A DNA stretch of 64,000 nt from assembly GCF_004297875.1 (NCBI RefSeq), contig NZ_SCSK01000067.1, forward strand, positions 124,001-188,000. The letters run 5' to 3'. The notes under the pieces are model-generated. The model had not been told where the DNA came from, ran no database searches, and was given only the letters and a program-made list of their open reading frames with translations. Below, in pieces: positions 39,738-50,140 of the stretch. This DNA is from Pandoraea sp. (GTDB lineage Bacteria; Pseudomonadota; Gammaproteobacteria; Burkholderiales; Burkholderiaceae). The first letter of the stretch is position 1, and each line of letters opens with the position of its first letter. The translations under genes were made by a program, and so were the position numbers.

Positions 39738-40490
39738 ATGTCCGCAACGATGCGTGAAATGCTGGAGGCGGGTGTCCACTTCGGCCACCAGACCCGTTTC
39801 TGGAATCCCAAGATGGCTCCGTATATCTTCGGCCATCGCAACAAGATTCACATCATCAATCTGGAGAAAACGCTGCCGATGTACCAGGATGCGCTGAAAT
39901 ACGTGCGTCAATTGGCAGCCAATCGTGGCACCATCCTGTTCGTCGGCACCAAGCGCCAGTCGCGCGAAACCATCGGCGAAGAAGCCGCGCGCGCCGGCAT
40001 GCCTTATGTCAACAGCCGCTGGCTGGGTGGCATGCTGACCAACTTCAAGACCCTGAAGTCTTCCATCAAAAAGCTCAAGGACATGGAAGCCGCGGTTGCC
40101 GCAGGCGAAACCGAGCGGATGAGCAAGAAGGAAAGCCTCATGTTCCAGCGTGAGATGGCCAAGCTGGAGAAGTCGATCGGCGGCGTCAAGGATATGGGCG
40201 GTATTCCCGATGCGATTTTTGTGATCGACGTCGGCTACCACAAGATTGCCATCACCGAAGCCGTCAAGCTGGGCGTGCCGGTGATTGCGGTGGTCGATAC
40301 CAACCACTCGCCCGAAGGCGTCGACTACATCATTCCGGGTAACGATGACTCGAGCAAGGCCGTGGCGCTGTACGCCCGCGGTGTGGCCGATGCGATTCTC
40401 GAAGGGCGCGCCAACGCCGTCAACGAGGTCGTCGAAGCGGTGCGTGGCGACGGCAGCGACGAATTTGTCGAAGTTAGCGACGAGGCGTAA
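39738..40490 (+). CDS. rpsB: 30S ribosomal protein S2
   Basis: Ribosomal protein uS2 (250 aa). It starts [17 protein letters not shown] with a good GGAG site; the ORF-track ATG 12 bases earlier lies in the ribosome binding site. [18 protein letters not shown] and [14 protein letters not shown] are standard S2 segments. It begins the rpsB-tsf-pyrH-frr block. Confidence 0.98.
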   Translation: MSATMREMLEAGVHFGHQTRFWNPKMAPYIFGHRNKIHIINLEKTLPMYQDALKYVRQLAANRGTILFVGTKRQSRETIGEEAARAGMPYVNSRWLGGMLTNFKTLKSSIKKLKDMEAAVAAGETERMSKKESLMFQREMAKLEKSIGGVKDMGGIPDAIFVIDVGYHKIAITEAVKLGVPVIAVVDTNHSPEGVDYIIPGNDDSSKAVALYARGVADAILEGRANAVNEVVEAVRGDGSDEFVEVSDEA

Positions 40491-40511
40491 TCCCTCGCGC
40501 AGGCAAACCAC

Positions 40512-40541
40512 AAAGGGGCCGCGGTTGAGCCCCTTTTTTTT
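40512..40541 (+). terminator. Hairpin terminator/attenuator between rpsB and tsf
   Basis: AAAGGGGC and GCCCCTTT form an 8-bp stem around a 9-base loop and run into eight T. It is a typical terminator but lies inside an operon, so it probably lets through part of the transcripts and lowers tsf relative to rpsB. Confidence 0.85.
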
Positions 40542-40647
40542 GAAGTAAGCGTTTGAGCAGCCGAGGCTGAACCGTGGCACAGCAGCCAGGCAGCCGCCCG
40601 AGACGGGTGGGGCGTGTTCGACAGATTTTGAATTTCAGGAGTGACAT

Positions 40648-41541
40648 ATGGCGGCAATTACTGCAAGCATGGTGGCCGAACTGCGTGGCAAGACCGACGC
40701 GCCGATGATGGAGTGCAAGAAGGCGCTGACGGAAGCCGACGGCGATATGGACAAGGCCGAAGAGATTCTGCGCGTTAAATTGGGCAACAAGGCCAGCAAG
40801 GCTGCCAGCCGGGTGACAGCCGAGGGCATCGTGGCCGCGTGCATCGAAAGCCAGGGCGCGGGAAGCCTGGGCGCTTTGGTCGAGTTGAACTGCGAAACCG
40901 ATTTCGTCGCCAAGAATGACGATTTCCTCGCGTTCGGCAAGACCGTGGCCGAACTGGTGGTCAAGCAGAACCCGGCCGATCTGGCGGCATTGTCGGCACT
41001 GCCGTTGCAAGGTTCGACGGTTGAACAGGTGCGCAAGGATTTGATCGGCAAGATCGGTGAAAATGTCGCGATTCGGCGCTTCGTACGCTACGACAGCCCA
41101 GTCAAGCTGACTTCCTACCTGCATGGTACCCGCATTGGCGTGCTGGTCGAATACGATGGCGCCGAGGAGCAAGTTGGCAAGGATGTGGCCATGCACATTG
41201 CGGCTATGAAGCCGGTGTCGCTGTCGGCCGAGCAAGTCCCGGCCGAGCTGATCGCCAAGGAGCGCAGCATCGCCGAGCAAAAGGCCGCCGAATCGGGCAA
41301 GCCGGCCGAAATCGTTGCCAAGATGGTGGACGGCAGCGTACAAAAATACCTCAAAGAGGTATCGTTGCTGAACCAAACGTTCGTCAAAAATGACAAACAA
41401 ACCGTCGAACAGATGCTCAAGGCCACCAATACCGCGGTGAAGGGGTTCACGTTGTATGTCGTGGGCGAGGGCATCGAGAAGAAGCAGGATGACTTCGCAG
41501 CGGAAGTCGCTGCCCAAGTGGCTGCCGCCAAGCAGGCGTGA
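40648..41541 (+). CDS. tsf: Elongation factor Ts
   Basis: The nucleotide exchange factor for EF-Tu (297 aa). The N-terminal UBA-like domain has [22 protein letters not shown], and the core has the [13 protein letters not shown] motif that contacts EF-Tu. The ATG is preceded by CAGGAG. Its mRNA depends on read-through of the rpsB hairpin unless a promoter lies in the 157-base gap, where none was recognised. Confidence 0.98.
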   Translation: MAAITASMVAELRGKTDAPMMECKKALTEADGDMDKAEEILRVKLGNKASKAASRVTAEGIVAACIESQGAGSLGALVELNCETDFVAKNDDFLAFGKTVAELVVKQNPADLAALSALPLQGSTVEQVRKDLIGKIGENVAIRRFVRYDSPVKLTSYLHGTRIGVLVEYDGAEEQVGKDVAMHIAAMKPVSLSAEQVPAELIAKERSIAEQKAAESGKPAEIVAKMVDGSVQKYLKEVSLLNQTFVKNDKQTVEQMLKATNTAVKGFTLYVVGEGIEKKQDDFAAEVAAQVAAAKQA

Positions 41542-41547
41542 TGCTGA

Positions 41548-41573
41548 CGGAGGCGGCGCGCCAGCCGCCTCCG
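41548..41573 (+). repeat. Perfect 10-bp hairpin after tsf
   Basis: CGGAGGCGGC and GCCGCCTCCG pair perfectly around GCGCCA, 6 bases after the tsf stop codon. No T-tract follows (GAAAACTTTG), so it is more likely an mRNA-stabilising or processing structure than a terminator. Confidence 0.6.
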
Positions 41574-41629
41574 GAAAACTTTGTTTCAAACTCGATCACA
41601 GTGCCCACCTAGACCCTGCAAGGATCCTT

Positions 41630-42343
41630 ATGCCTACTGCTTATAAGCGCGTACTTCTCAAGCTTTCCGGTGAGGCCCTGATGGGAGATGATGCTTTTGG
41701 CATCAATCGGGCCACGATCGAGCGCATGGTTGCCGATATCGCCGACGTCGTTCGTCTGGGCGTCCAGATGGCGATCGTGATCGGCGGCGGCAACATCTTT
41801 CGCGGCGTCGCGGGTGGCGCGGCCGGCATGGACCGTGCGACGGCCGACTATATGGGCATGCTGGCGACCATGATGAATGCCCTCGCGTTGCAGGATGCCA
41901 TGCGCCACGCCGGAATCGAAGGCCGCGTGCAATCCGCGCTGCGTATGGATCAGGTGGTCGAGCCCTACATTCGGCCGCGCGCCATTCGCCAGCTCGAGGA
42001 GGGCAAGGTGGTGATCTTCGCCGCCGGCACGGGCAATCCGTTTTTCACCACCGATACCGCGGCGGCATTGCGCGGCTCCGAAATCGGCGCCGAGGTCGTG
42101 CTCAAGGCGACCAAGGTCGACGGAGTATACTCGGCCGATCCAAAGAAAGTGGCCGATGCGGTGAAGTACTCGACAATCAGTTTCGATGAGGCAATTTCAA
42201 AAAACCTGCAAGTCATGGATGCCACGGCATTTGCGCTGTGCCGCGATCAGAAATTGCCGATCCGCGTTTTCTCCATCGTCAAGCCCGGCGCGCTCAAGCA
42301 TGTCGTTTTGGGCGAGAACGAAGGAACGCTCGTACACGTTTGA
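41630..42343 (+). CDS. pyrH: Uridylate kinase PyrH
   Basis: UMP kinase (237 aa) of the amino-acid-kinase fold. The N-terminus [15 protein letters not shown] binds phosphate, IGGGNIFRG is the conserved Gly-rich loop, and [15 protein letters not shown] is the UMP-binding segment. The start is the ATG at 41630 with AAGGA before it; the longer ORF starts inside tsf. Confidence 0.97.
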   Translation: MPTAYKRVLLKLSGEALMGDDAFGINRATIERMVADIADVVRLGVQMAIVIGGGNIFRGVAGGAAGMDRATADYMGMLATMMNALALQDAMRHAGIEGRVQSALRMDQVVEPYIRPRAIRQLEEGKVVIFAAGTGNPFFTTDTAAALRGSEIGAEVVLKATKVDGVYSADPKKVADAVKYSTISFDEAISKNLQVMDATAFALCRDQKLPIRVFSIVKPGALKHVVLGENEGTLVHV

Positions 42344-42359
42344 TATTCCAAATTGAACG

Positions 42360-42392
42360 AGAATTTGCGCATGCGCAAATTCTTCTTTTTTT
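42360..42392 (+). terminator. Perfect palindromic terminator between pyrH and frr
   Basis: AGAATTTGCGC-AT-GCGCAAATTCT is a 24-base perfect palindrome at 42360-42383, followed by TCTTTTTTT. It lies 16 bases after pyrH and 24 bases before frr. It can act as a terminator or attenuator; because the palindrome has almost no loop it may also extrude as a cruciform. Confidence 0.8.
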
Positions 42393-42416
42393 CTATTCCC
42401 TGGCTCGGAGGTTTTC

Positions 42417-42977
42417 ATGACCGTTGCTGACATAAAACAGAATGTCCAGCAAAAAATGCAAAAGTCCATTGAGGCGTTCAAGGCCGATCTGGCCAAGGTA
42501 CGCACCGGTCGGGCTCACACCGGGTTGCTGGATCACGTGCAGGTCGACTATTACGGCTCGATGGTCCCGATTTCCCAAGTGGCCAACGTCACGCTCGTCG
42601 ATGGCCGCACGATTGGCGTGCAGCCGTGGGAGAAGAAAATGGTCGCCGCGGTCGAAAAGGCCATCCGCGAGTCGGATCTGGGGCTCAACCCCGCAACGCA
42701 AGGGGACCTGATTCGAGTTCCGATGCCCGCGCTGACCGAAGAGCGTCGTCGCGAGATGACCAAAGTGGTCAAAAGTGAGGCCGAAGGCGCCAAGGTCGCC
42801 GTACGGAACCTGCGTCGGGAGGCCAACGAGCAACTCAAGAAATTGCTCAAGGACAAGGAAATTTCTGAAGACGATGAGCGTCGCGCACAGGACGATGTCC
42901 AGAAGCTCACGGACAAATTCGTGGCTGAAATCGACAAGCTTGGCCAACAGAAAGAAAGCGAAATCCTGACGGTCTGA
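42417..42977 (+). CDS. frr: Ribosome recycling factor
   Basis: RRF (186 aa), which with EF-G splits post-termination ribosomes. [22 protein letters not shown] and [26 protein letters not shown] are family hallmarks. The ATG is preceded by CGGAGG. It lies downstream of a strong hairpin that separates it from pyrH. Confidence 0.98.
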   Translation: MTVADIKQNVQQKMQKSIEAFKADLAKVRTGRAHTGLLDHVQVDYYGSMVPISQVANVTLVDGRTIGVQPWEKKMVAAVEKAIRESDLGLNPATQGDLIRVPMPALTEERRREMTKVVKSEAEGAKVAVRNLRREANEQLKKLLKDKEISEDDERRAQDDVQKLTDKFVAEIDKLGQQKESEILTV

Positions 42978-43011
42978 GACCGCGGTTGCACGGAGGGTGA
43001 CTGACATCCTG

Positions 43012-43788
43012 ATGGCTTATTCGAGTTCGACGCTGGCGGTGCCGGAGACTGTCGCGGTGCCGCGTCATATCGCCATTGTGATGGATGGCAATGGTCGCTG
43101 GGCGACGCGGCGTAAATTGCCTCGCGTGGCCGGACATGCGCGTGGCGTTGAGGCCGTGCGGGGCACGGTCGAGGCGTGCATGCGGCGCGGCGTTGAATAT
43201 CTGACGTTATTCGCTTTCAGCTCCGAGAATTGGCGCCGCCCCGGCGAGGAAGTCTCCTTCCTGATGAAGCTGTTCATCGGCGCGCTGGAGCGCGAGATCG
43301 ACAAGCTCGACGGCAACGGTATTCGCTTGCGGGTGATAGGAGCGCTCGAAGCGTTCGATCCCCGTATCCGAGAGTTGGTGCAGCAGGCCGAAGCCAGGAC
43401 CGCGGGCAATACGCGGCTGACGCTGACGATCGCGGCGAACTACGGGGGGCGCTGGGATATCCTGCAGGCAGCGCGTCGTATGGCGCTTGAGGCCGGGGCC
43501 CAGAGCCTGTTGCTCGAGGGCGAGCCGAGCGAGGAGATGCTGGCGCGGCACCTGAGCATGGCCTATGCGCCTGAGCCGGATCTGTTTATCCGCACCGGGG
43601 GGGAACAGCGCATCAGCAACTTCCTGTTGTGGCAGCTCGCCTACACCGAACTTTACTTCACCGACACATACTGGCCGGATTTCGACGCTGCGGCGCTTGA
43701 TCAAGCGATTGCTTCGTACCAATTGCGCGAGCGTCGTTTCGGGCGGACCAGCGCGCAAACCAAGAAAAATTCCGGAAAAATTCGATAA
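43012..43788 (+). CDS. uppS: Undecaprenyl diphosphate synthase
   Basis: A cis-prenyltransferase (258 aa) that makes the C55 lipid carrier for cell-wall synthesis. [13 protein letters not shown] (about 20-32) has the catalytic Asp, [11 protein letters not shown] is the substrate region, and [15 protein letters not shown] is the C-terminal signature. The ATG at 43012 is preferred; a GTG at 42997 in the same frame overlaps the GGAGG and is less likely. It is followed with no gap by cdsA. Confidence 0.95.
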   Translation: MAYSSSTLAVPETVAVPRHIAIVMDGNGRWATRRKLPRVAGHARGVEAVRGTVEACMRRGVEYLTLFAFSSENWRRPGEEVSFLMKLFIGALEREIDKLDGNGIRLRVIGALEAFDPRIRELVQQAEARTAGNTRLTLTIAANYGGRWDILQAARRMALEAGAQSLLLEGEPSEEMLARHLSMAYAPEPDLFIRTGGEQRISNFLLWQLAYTELYFTDTYWPDFDAAALDQAIASYQLRERRFGRTSAQTKKNSGKIR

Positions 43789-44598
43789 ATGCTGAAGACA
43801 CGCGTCTTGACCGCGCTGATTCTGCTGGCAATAGTGCTTCCCGCTCTGTTTCTCGGCACGCCAGGACAATTTGGTTTGGTGGTCGCGTTGGCGGTGATTT
43901 TGGGCGCCTGGGAATGGGCGCGTTTGCTGGGACTGCCGTTGGCTGGAAGCGTGCCCTATGCGCTGGTCGCCTTGGCTGGCGTGGCGGCCAGCTATGCGGG
44001 GGTTATTCCTTCGTCAGCCTGGCTGAGCCCCGCAGTGCTTTTTTGGCTTTTGATCGGCCCCTATACGCTATGGCGCAAACCGCAGACTTCCGGTGCATGG
44101 CGTGTTTTTCTTCTTCTGGCGGGTTGGGTAGTCCTGGTTGCCGCGTGGCAAGCGATCTGGCTGGCGCGCCAGCATGGCGTGATCTTTCTCTTGTCCGTGC
44201 TGGTTGTCGTCTGGCTGGCCGATTCCGGGGCCTATTTCGCGGGCAAAGCGTTTGGTCGGCGTAAATTGGCACCAGGCATCAGCCCGGGAAAGACCTGGGA
44301 GGGGGCGGCAGGAGGCTGGCTTCTGGTGCTGCTGGCCGCGGCCGTCGTGATGCTGATCGGTCGCCACGGGGAACCGACGCTGGTTTCGGTGCTGGTCGAC
44401 CGCTTCGGGGTTGCAACTGGCGCGGTATGCTTGACGATACTGGTGATATACAGCATCGTGGGAGATCTTTTCGAGTCGCAACTCAAGCGCCAGGCCGGCA
44501 GAAAAGATTCCAGTGGATTGTTGCCCGGGCATGGAGGGATATTGGATCGTATCGATGCCCTTTTGCCTGTTCTGCCGCTTGTCATGCTATTTGTCTAA
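43789..44598 (+). CDS. cdsA: Phosphatidate cytidylyltransferase CdsA
   Basis: An integral membrane enzyme (269 aa) that makes CDP-diacylglycerol for phospholipid synthesis. About eight hydrophobic segments are seen. The family signature near the C-terminus reads [21 protein letters not shown] followed by DRID, with the metal-binding Asp residues. The ATG directly follows the uppS stop codon. dxr begins 2 bases after its stop. Confidence 0.96.
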   Translation: MLKTRVLTALILLAIVLPALFLGTPGQFGLVVALAVILGAWEWARLLGLPLAGSVPYALVALAGVAASYAGVIPSSAWLSPAVLFWLLIGPYTLWRKPQTSGAWRVFLLLAGWVVLVAAWQAIWLARQHGVIFLLSVLVVVWLADSGAYFAGKAFGRRKLAPGISPGKTWEGAAGGWLLVLLAAAVVMLIGRHGEPTLVSVLVDRFGVATGAVCLTILVIYSIVGDLFESQLKRQAGRKDSSGLLPGHGGILDRIDALLPVLPLVMLFV

Positions 44599-44599
44599 T

Positions 44600-45784
44600 A
44601 TGACACAACGCCTCGTCATACTTGGCTCTACCGGATCGATCGGCGACAGCACGATCGACGTGGTGGCGCGTCATCCCGACCGTTTCAGTGTGCATGCGCT
44701 GACGGCCCACCATAATCTCGACAAGCTCTTCGAGCAATGTTGCGCGCTGCGCCCGGCCCTAGCCGTCATTGGCGATGCCGACAAAGCAGCCGAGCTCGAA
44801 CGGCGGCTGCGTACCAAGGGGCTTGCAACCGAGGTCGCGTATGGTCCGCAGGCGTTGTGCGCCGCCGCTGCCGCGCCGGAAGCGGATACCGTGGTCGCGG
44901 CGATCGTTGGCGCTGCGGGGCTGCCGCCAACGTTGGCGGCAGCGCGAACCGGCAAGCGTATCCTGCTGGCAAACAAGGAAGCGTTGGTCATGTCCGGGGC
45001 GCTTTTCATGCAGGCCGTCGCGGATGGCGGCGCCGAGCTGTTGCCGCTGGACAGCGAGCACAATGCCATCTTTCAGTGCCTGCCGTTTGCCACTGGCGCT
45101 TCGTCGCGGTCCGGCACCGGCGTGGAGCGCCTTGTATTGACGGCGTCGGGCGGGCCGTTTCGTGAGCGTGAACTGGCAACGCTCGCGAACGTTACGCCCG
45201 ATGAGGCTTGTGCCCACCCGAACTGGGTGATGGGCCGCAAGATTTCGGTCGATTCGGCGACCATGATGAACAAGGGCCTGGAAGTCATCGAGGCGCACTG
45301 GCTGTTCGGCATGCCGGCCTCGCGCATCGAAGTGTTGATTCACCCCCAAAGCGTGATCCACTCGATGGTTTCTTATGCAGATGGCTCGATACTTGCTCAG
45401 TTGGGTAATCCTGACATGCGTACACCGATCGCGCATGCGCTCGCTCATCCGCAGCGCATCCAGTCGGGCGTCAAGCCACTGGATCTTGCCGAGGTGGCGC
45501 GCCTGACTTTCGAGCGTCCCAATTTGCAGCGCTTTCCATGCCTGCGTCTGGCATTCGAGGCGCTCGAGTTGGGCGGCACGGCGAGCACCATTCTGAATGC
45601 GTCCAATGAAGTGGCCGTTGCGGCGTTTCTCGATCGCCGTATCGGTTTTACCGCGATCGCGACGCTCGTCGAAGACGTTCTCAAGCGCATGCCGTCGAGC
45701 CAGGCTACATCGCTCGACGACGTGCTTGAAGTCGACCGGCGCGCTCGCGCGTTATCACGCGAAGTACTCGCGCGCCTGGGGTGA
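44600..45784 (+). CDS. dxr: 1-deoxy-D-xylulose 5-phosphate reductoisomerase
   Basis: The second enzyme (394 aa) of the MEP isoprenoid pathway, which feeds uppS. The NADPH-binding motif [14 protein letters not shown] is near the N-terminus. [11 protein letters not shown], the metal-site region [12 protein letters not shown] and the substrate loop [22 protein letters not shown] follow. The start is the ATG at 44600, 1 base after the cdsA stop. Confidence 0.97.
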   Translation: MTQRLVILGSTGSIGDSTIDVVARHPDRFSVHALTAHHNLDKLFEQCCALRPALAVIGDADKAAELERRLRTKGLATEVAYGPQALCAAAAAPEADTVVAAIVGAAGLPPTLAAARTGKRILLANKEALVMSGALFMQAVADGGAELLPLDSEHNAIFQCLPFATGASSRSGTGVERLVLTASGGPFRERELATLANVTPDEACAHPNWVMGRKISVDSATMMNKGLEVIEAHWLFGMPASRIEVLIHPQSVIHSMVSYADGSILAQLGNPDMRTPIAHALAHPQRIQSGVKPLDLAEVARLTFERPNLQRFPCLRLAFEALELGGTASTILNASNEVAVAAFLDRRIGFTAIATLVEDVLKRMPSSQATSLDDVLEVDRRARALSREVLARLG

Positions 45785-45796
45785 TCGGAAGCCCAG

Positions 45797-47158
45797 ATGA
45801 TTGACTTCACGACCACGATCCTGGCTTTTGTCGTCGCTATTGGCGTGCTCGTGGTTATTCACGAATTCGGTCATTACTGGGTGGCGCGACGATGCGGTGT
45901 GAAGGTGCTGCGATTCAGTGTAGGTTTTGGCAAGCGGTTATTCAGTTGGCGGCATGGTCCTGACCAGACCGAATTCGCCGTTTGCGCGTTGCCGCTTGGC
46001 GGCTACGTGCGCATGCTCGATGAGCGCGACGAGACCCAGCAGGTGCCCGCGAATGAGGCGCACCGGGCCTTTAACCGGCAGACCGTAGGCAAGCGCTTCC
46101 TGATCGTGCTGGCCGGACCCGTCGCGAATTTCCTGTTGGCAATTCTCCTGTACGCGAGCCTGAATCTGGCCGGCGTGCTCGAGCCGTCTGCCCGGCTGGC
46201 GCCGCCGCCTGCCGGAACGATCGCAGCCGCCGCCGGGCTCAGCGGTGGCGAGACGGTGGTGGGAATTCGCGATCGAGACGGTAGCGTCACGCCGGTGCGA
46301 TCCTGGGATGATCTGCGTTGGCAAATGCTCGACCCAGTCGTCAGCGCGGGTTCGATCACGTTGGTCGCCGGCGGTGATCAGGCGGGGCGCGATTATCGGC
46401 TCAATCTCGCTGGAAGCCGCATCGGCACTGATGACGACTTCATGCGACGGCTCGGCTTGCAACCAGCCGCCCAAATTTTCATTAGTGACGTCATTTCAAA
46501 TGGGTCGGGTGCCCAAGCAGGCTTGCGGGCTGGTGATCAAGTGATCGAAATCGACGGGCGACCACTGTATTCCGCCTCGACGCTGGTGTCTGCCGTGCAT
46601 GCCGACGCCGGGCGTGCCGTCCAGTTGACCGTGCTGCGCAATGGACAGACGCAAACGCTAACCGTGACGCCTCGTGCGCAACGCGACAGTAAAGGGAATT
46701 TGGAAGGCAAGATCGGCGTTGTCCTGGTCAACCGAATGCACACCGTGGAAGTTCGCTACGGTCCGCTGCAAGCCATTCAACGCGGCGTACAACACACTTG
46801 GGACGTGACCCGATTCTCGTTTCAGATGCTGGGCAGGATGATTGTCGGGCAAGCGTCGCTGAAGAATCTTAGCGGGCCTGTCACCATCGCTGATTACGCC
46901 GGTCAATCGGCGCGCTTGGGGCTCAGCTATTTCGTTGCTTTCCTGGCGCTGGTCAGCATCAGTCTCGGCGTGCTGAATCTGTTGCCGATTCCGGTTTTGG
47001 ACGGGGGCTATCTGTTATATTATGCGGTCGAAGCAATCACTGGTCGAGCAGTTCCCGAGCAGTGGCAGGGTGTGTTGCAGCGGATCGGTTTGATTTGCAT
47101 TGTGCTGCTATCCGCCGTTGCCCTATCTAACGACCTGTCAAAATTGCTGCATTTTTGA
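45797..47158 (+). CDS. rseP: Site-2 protease RseP
   Basis: A membrane zinc protease (453 aa) that cleaves the anti-sigma factor RseA to release sigma-E and also clears signal-peptide remnants. HEFGHYWVARRCGVKV contains the HExxH motif, two PDZ domains lie between the membrane segments, and LNLLPIPVLDGGYLLYY contains the second metal-binding motif. It is upstream of bamA in the conserved order. Confidence 0.96.
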   Translation: MIDFTTTILAFVVAIGVLVVIHEFGHYWVARRCGVKVLRFSVGFGKRLFSWRHGPDQTEFAVCALPLGGYVRMLDERDETQQVPANEAHRAFNRQTVGKRFLIVLAGPVANFLLAILLYASLNLAGVLEPSARLAPPPAGTIAAAAGLSGGETVVGIRDRDGSVTPVRSWDDLRWQMLDPVVSAGSITLVAGGDQAGRDYRLNLAGSRIGTDDDFMRRLGLQPAAQIFISDVISNGSGAQAGLRAGDQVIEIDGRPLYSASTLVSAVHADAGRAVQLTVLRNGQTQTLTVTPRAQRDSKGNLEGKIGVVLVNRMHTVEVRYGPLQAIQRGVQHTWDVTRFSFQMLGRMIVGQASLKNLSGPVTIADYAGQSARLGLSYFVAFLALVSISLGVLNLLPIPVLDGGYLLYYAVEAITGRAVPEQWQGVLQRIGLICIVLLSAVALSNDLSKLLHF

Positions 47159-47226
47159 TGGCGTCACATGTCCGCCGGCGGCGGGAAATCCGATATTACG
47201 GTTAAATAGTTTCTTGGGGAAGCAAG

Positions 47227-49533
47227 TTGTCCAAAAAATATCACCTTCTTCCGAAAACCCTGGTGACGGCAGTGTTGGCTGCTTACGGACTGGCCGCTCA
47301 TGCGGTGACGCCCTTCGTCGTGAAGGACATCCGGGTTGAAGGTTTGCGGCGTATCGAACCGGGCACCGTGTTTGCCTATTTGCCGGTCAAGACCGGCGAG
47401 TTGTTCAACGACGAGAAAGGCACTGAAGCGATTCGGGCGCTTTACGCGACGGGATTGTTCAGTGACGTAAGTGTCGAAGAAGCACCCGGCGACATACTGA
47501 TGATTCACGTGGACGAACGTCCAGCGATCTCGTCCGTCGATTTTCTTGGCATCAAGGAATTCGATAAGGATGCGCTGACCAAAGCGCTTTCGGCGGTCGG
47601 ATTGGCCGTGGGTCAGAGCTTCAACCGCAACTTGCTCGACAAGGCCGAGCAAGAACTCAAGCGGCAGTACCTGACCCGCGGCTATTACGCGGCCGAGGTC
47701 AAGACCACTGTCACGCCGATGGACAGCAATCGGGTTGGCATCCAGTTTTCCGTGACCGAGGGACCGAAGGCCGAGATTCGGCAGATCAACTTCGTGGGCA
47801 ACAAGGCATTCTCCGCTTCGGACCTGCGTGCCGAAATGGAGCTGGGGACGCCCAACTGGTTTTCCTGGTACTCGAAGAACGATCTGTATTCGAAGGAAAA
47901 GCTGACCGGCGACCTGGAAAAACTACGCTCCTTTTACTTGAATCGCGGTTATCTGGAATTCAACATCGATTCGACTGACGTGTCGATCACGCCAGACAAG
48001 CAATCGATGTATCTGACGCTCAATTTGCACGAAGGCGAGCCCTACAAGGTGTCTGGCGTCAAGTTGGTCGGAGACATGCTCGGCAAGCGCGACGCGATCG
48101 AAAAGCTGGTGCAACTGAAGGCAGGCGACACCTTCTCGGCAGCCAAGCTGCAAGGTACCACCAAAGCCATCACGAGCATGCTCGGAAATTATGGCTTTGC
48201 GTTTGCCAGCGTCAGCGCTCAGCCGCAAGTCGACCGCAAAAAGCATACCGTCGCGCTTACACTGGTGGTGGAGCCGGGGCGGCGCTTCTATGTCAACAAG
48301 ATCAACATCGTCGGCAACTCTCGCACGCGCGACGTGGTGATTCGACGCGAGATGCGCCAACTCGAGAGTTCCTGGTTCGACGCAGCGAAACTCAAGCTGT
48401 CGAAAGACCGCATCAATCGTCTCGGCTATTTCACCGATGTCGACGTGACCACGCAGCCGGTGGCCGGCTCACCCGACCAGGTCAATATCACGGTCAGAGT
48501 CAAGGAAAAGCCGACAGGCACCATCAACGTCGGGGCCGGCTTCTCGTCGACCGATAAGGTCGTGCTGACAGCGGGCATCAGCCAGGACAACGTCTTTGGG
48601 TCGGGCACCAGCCTGTCGATGAATGTGAATACGGGCAAGACCTATCGAACCCTGACAGTTACCCAGGTCGATCCCTATTTCACGGTCGATGGCATCAGTC
48701 GTATCACCGATCTCTACTACCGCACGTATCAGCCGCTGTTGCTGACGAGCAATAGTGATTTCCGTATCAACACGACGGGCGGTAGCCTGAAGTTCGGTAT
48801 TCCGTTCTCCGAGAGCGACACAGTTTACTTCGGCATCGGTATGGAGCAGACCAAGCTTCATCTGACTAACGATGGAACTACGCCGCAACGCTATATCGAT
48901 TACGCGAATCAGTTCGGCTATGTCAGCAACAATTATCCGTTCACGATCGGATGGTCGCGGGATACCCGTGACAGCGCGCTGGTGCCTACGGAAGGTCATT
49001 ATCAGCAGGCCAACATCGAAGTCGGTACCCCGATCGGCACCACCAAGTATTACCGGGCGTTCTACCAGCACCAGTTCTACTATCCGATCGCTCGCGGCTA
49101 TACGTTGTCGATGAATGGCGAAATCGGATATGGCCACGGTTTTGGCGGCGAACCGTTCCCGATTTTCAAGAACTATTATGCTGGCGGTATCGGATCGGTG
49201 CGTGGCTATTCACCGAGTTCCCTGGGGCCGCACGACACCAATGGCGATCCGCTGGGCGGCGCGTCGGAATTGATCGGCAATATCGAAATGAGTTTCCCGT
49301 TGCCGGGCACCGGCTATGACCGCACGCTTCGGGTGTTCACCTTCCTGGACGGCGGTAACGTGTTCGATGAAGGGCAGCCCTACAAACTTAACGAGTTGCG
49401 TTACTCTTACGGCTTTGGTTTGTCGTGGATTTCGCCGATTGGCCCGCTGAAAATCAGTATGGGTTTCCCGCTGGTTCGCAAGGCCGGGGATCAGTATCAG
49501 AAATTCCAGTTCCAGGTCGGAACATCGTTCTAA
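47227..49533 (+). CDS. bamA: Outer membrane assembly factor BamA
   Basis: The core of the BAM complex (768 aa) that folds beta-barrels into the outer membrane. The start is TTG with GGGGAAG upstream. A signal peptide ends near HAVTPF (about residue 26). Five POTRA domains run to about residue 420, and the 16-strand barrel follows, with the conserved YYAGGIGSVRGY segment (the VRGF/Y motif) and a terminal Phe. It lies between rseP and skp. Confidence 0.97.
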   Translation: MSKKYHLLPKTLVTAVLAAYGLAAHAVTPFVVKDIRVEGLRRIEPGTVFAYLPVKTGELFNDEKGTEAIRALYATGLFSDVSVEEAPGDILMIHVDERPAISSVDFLGIKEFDKDALTKALSAVGLAVGQSFNRNLLDKAEQELKRQYLTRGYYAAEVKTTVTPMDSNRVGIQFSVTEGPKAEIRQINFVGNKAFSASDLRAEMELGTPNWFSWYSKNDLYSKEKLTGDLEKLRSFYLNRGYLEFNIDSTDVSITPDKQSMYLTLNLHEGEPYKVSGVKLVGDMLGKRDAIEKLVQLKAGDTFSAAKLQGTTKAITSMLGNYGFAFASVSAQPQVDRKKHTVALTLVVEPGRRFYVNKINIVGNSRTRDVVIRREMRQLESSWFDAAKLKLSKDRINRLGYFTDVDVTTQPVAGSPDQVNITVRVKEKPTGTINVGAGFSSTDKVVLTAGISQDNVFGSGTSLSMNVNTGKTYRTLTVTQVDPYFTVDGISRITDLYYRTYQPLLLTSNSDFRINTTGGSLKFGIPFSESDTVYFGIGMEQTKLHLTNDGTTPQRYIDYANQFGYVSNNYPFTIGWSRDTRDSALVPTEGHYQQANIEVGTPIGTTKYYRAFYQHQFYYPIARGYTLSMNGEIGYGHGFGGEPFPIFKNYYAGGIGSVRGYSPSSLGPHDTNGDPLGGASELIGNIEMSFPLPGTGYDRTLRVFTFLDGGNVFDEGQPYKLNELRYSYGFGLSWISPIGPLKISMGFPLVRKAGDQYQKFQFQVGTSF

Positions 49534-49575
49534 ATGCGATAGGCGACCGTTCGGACGCGTCGCTATTGAAGGGGT

Positions 49576-50130
49576 ATGAGATTGAACAGAATACGCAAGC
49601 ATTGGACCACCGGCTTGGCAGCGGTGCTGTTGGCGTGCACTGCGCTGCACGCGTCCGCGCAGGAGGCTCGCATCGCCGCGGTGAACTCCGACCGCATCCT
49701 GCGAGACTCGTTGCCGGCCAGGGTGGCGCAAGCCAAGCTCGAGAAAGAGTTTTCAAAACGGGATCATGATCTTCAATTGATGGCGCAGCGCCTTAAAACC
49801 ATGTCCGAGAAGTTGGACAAGGACGGCCCGACGCTGTCGCCGATCGATCGCGCCAATCGTCAGCGTGAGCTGAACGATCTGAATAACGAGTTCCTGACCA
49901 AGCAGCGTGAATTCCGCGACGACTTGAATCAGCGCCGCAATGAAGAGCTGGCGTCGATTCTCGATCAGGCGAATCGTGTCATCAAGCAGATTGCCGAGAA
50001 GGACAAATACGACCTCATCGTGCAAGAAGCGGTCTACGTCAGTCCTCGGATCGATATCACCGATCAGGTGTTGCGCGTGATGAACGGCGGCACGCTGTCA
50101 CCGAACGCCGCGAGTGCGCCGAGCAAGTGA
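49576..50130 (+). CDS. skp: Periplasmic chaperone Skp/OmpH
   Basis: A small periplasmic chaperone (184 aa) that carries unfolded outer-membrane proteins to BAM. The signal peptide ends at ASAQEA near residue 30. The centre is charged and helical (about 60-140), consistent with the tentacle helices of Skp, and [21 protein letters not shown] is the typical C-terminal strand region. It follows bamA after 42 bases and precedes lpxD after 10. Confidence 0.92.
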   Translation: MRLNRIRKHWTTGLAAVLLACTALHASAQEARIAAVNSDRILRDSLPARVAQAKLEKEFSKRDHDLQLMAQRLKTMSEKLDKDGPTLSPIDRANRQRELNDLNNEFLTKQREFRDDLNQRRNEELASILDQANRVIKQIAEKDKYDLIVQEAVYVSPRIDITDQVLRVMNGGTLSPNAASAPSK

Positions 50131-50140
50131 GAGCGCTGAA

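Noticed and set aside
39366-40580. N-terminal 405 codons of the 676-aa minus-strand ORF containing map
   Set aside because: They run antisense through rpsB; methionine aminopeptidase homologues start at the ATG at 39365.
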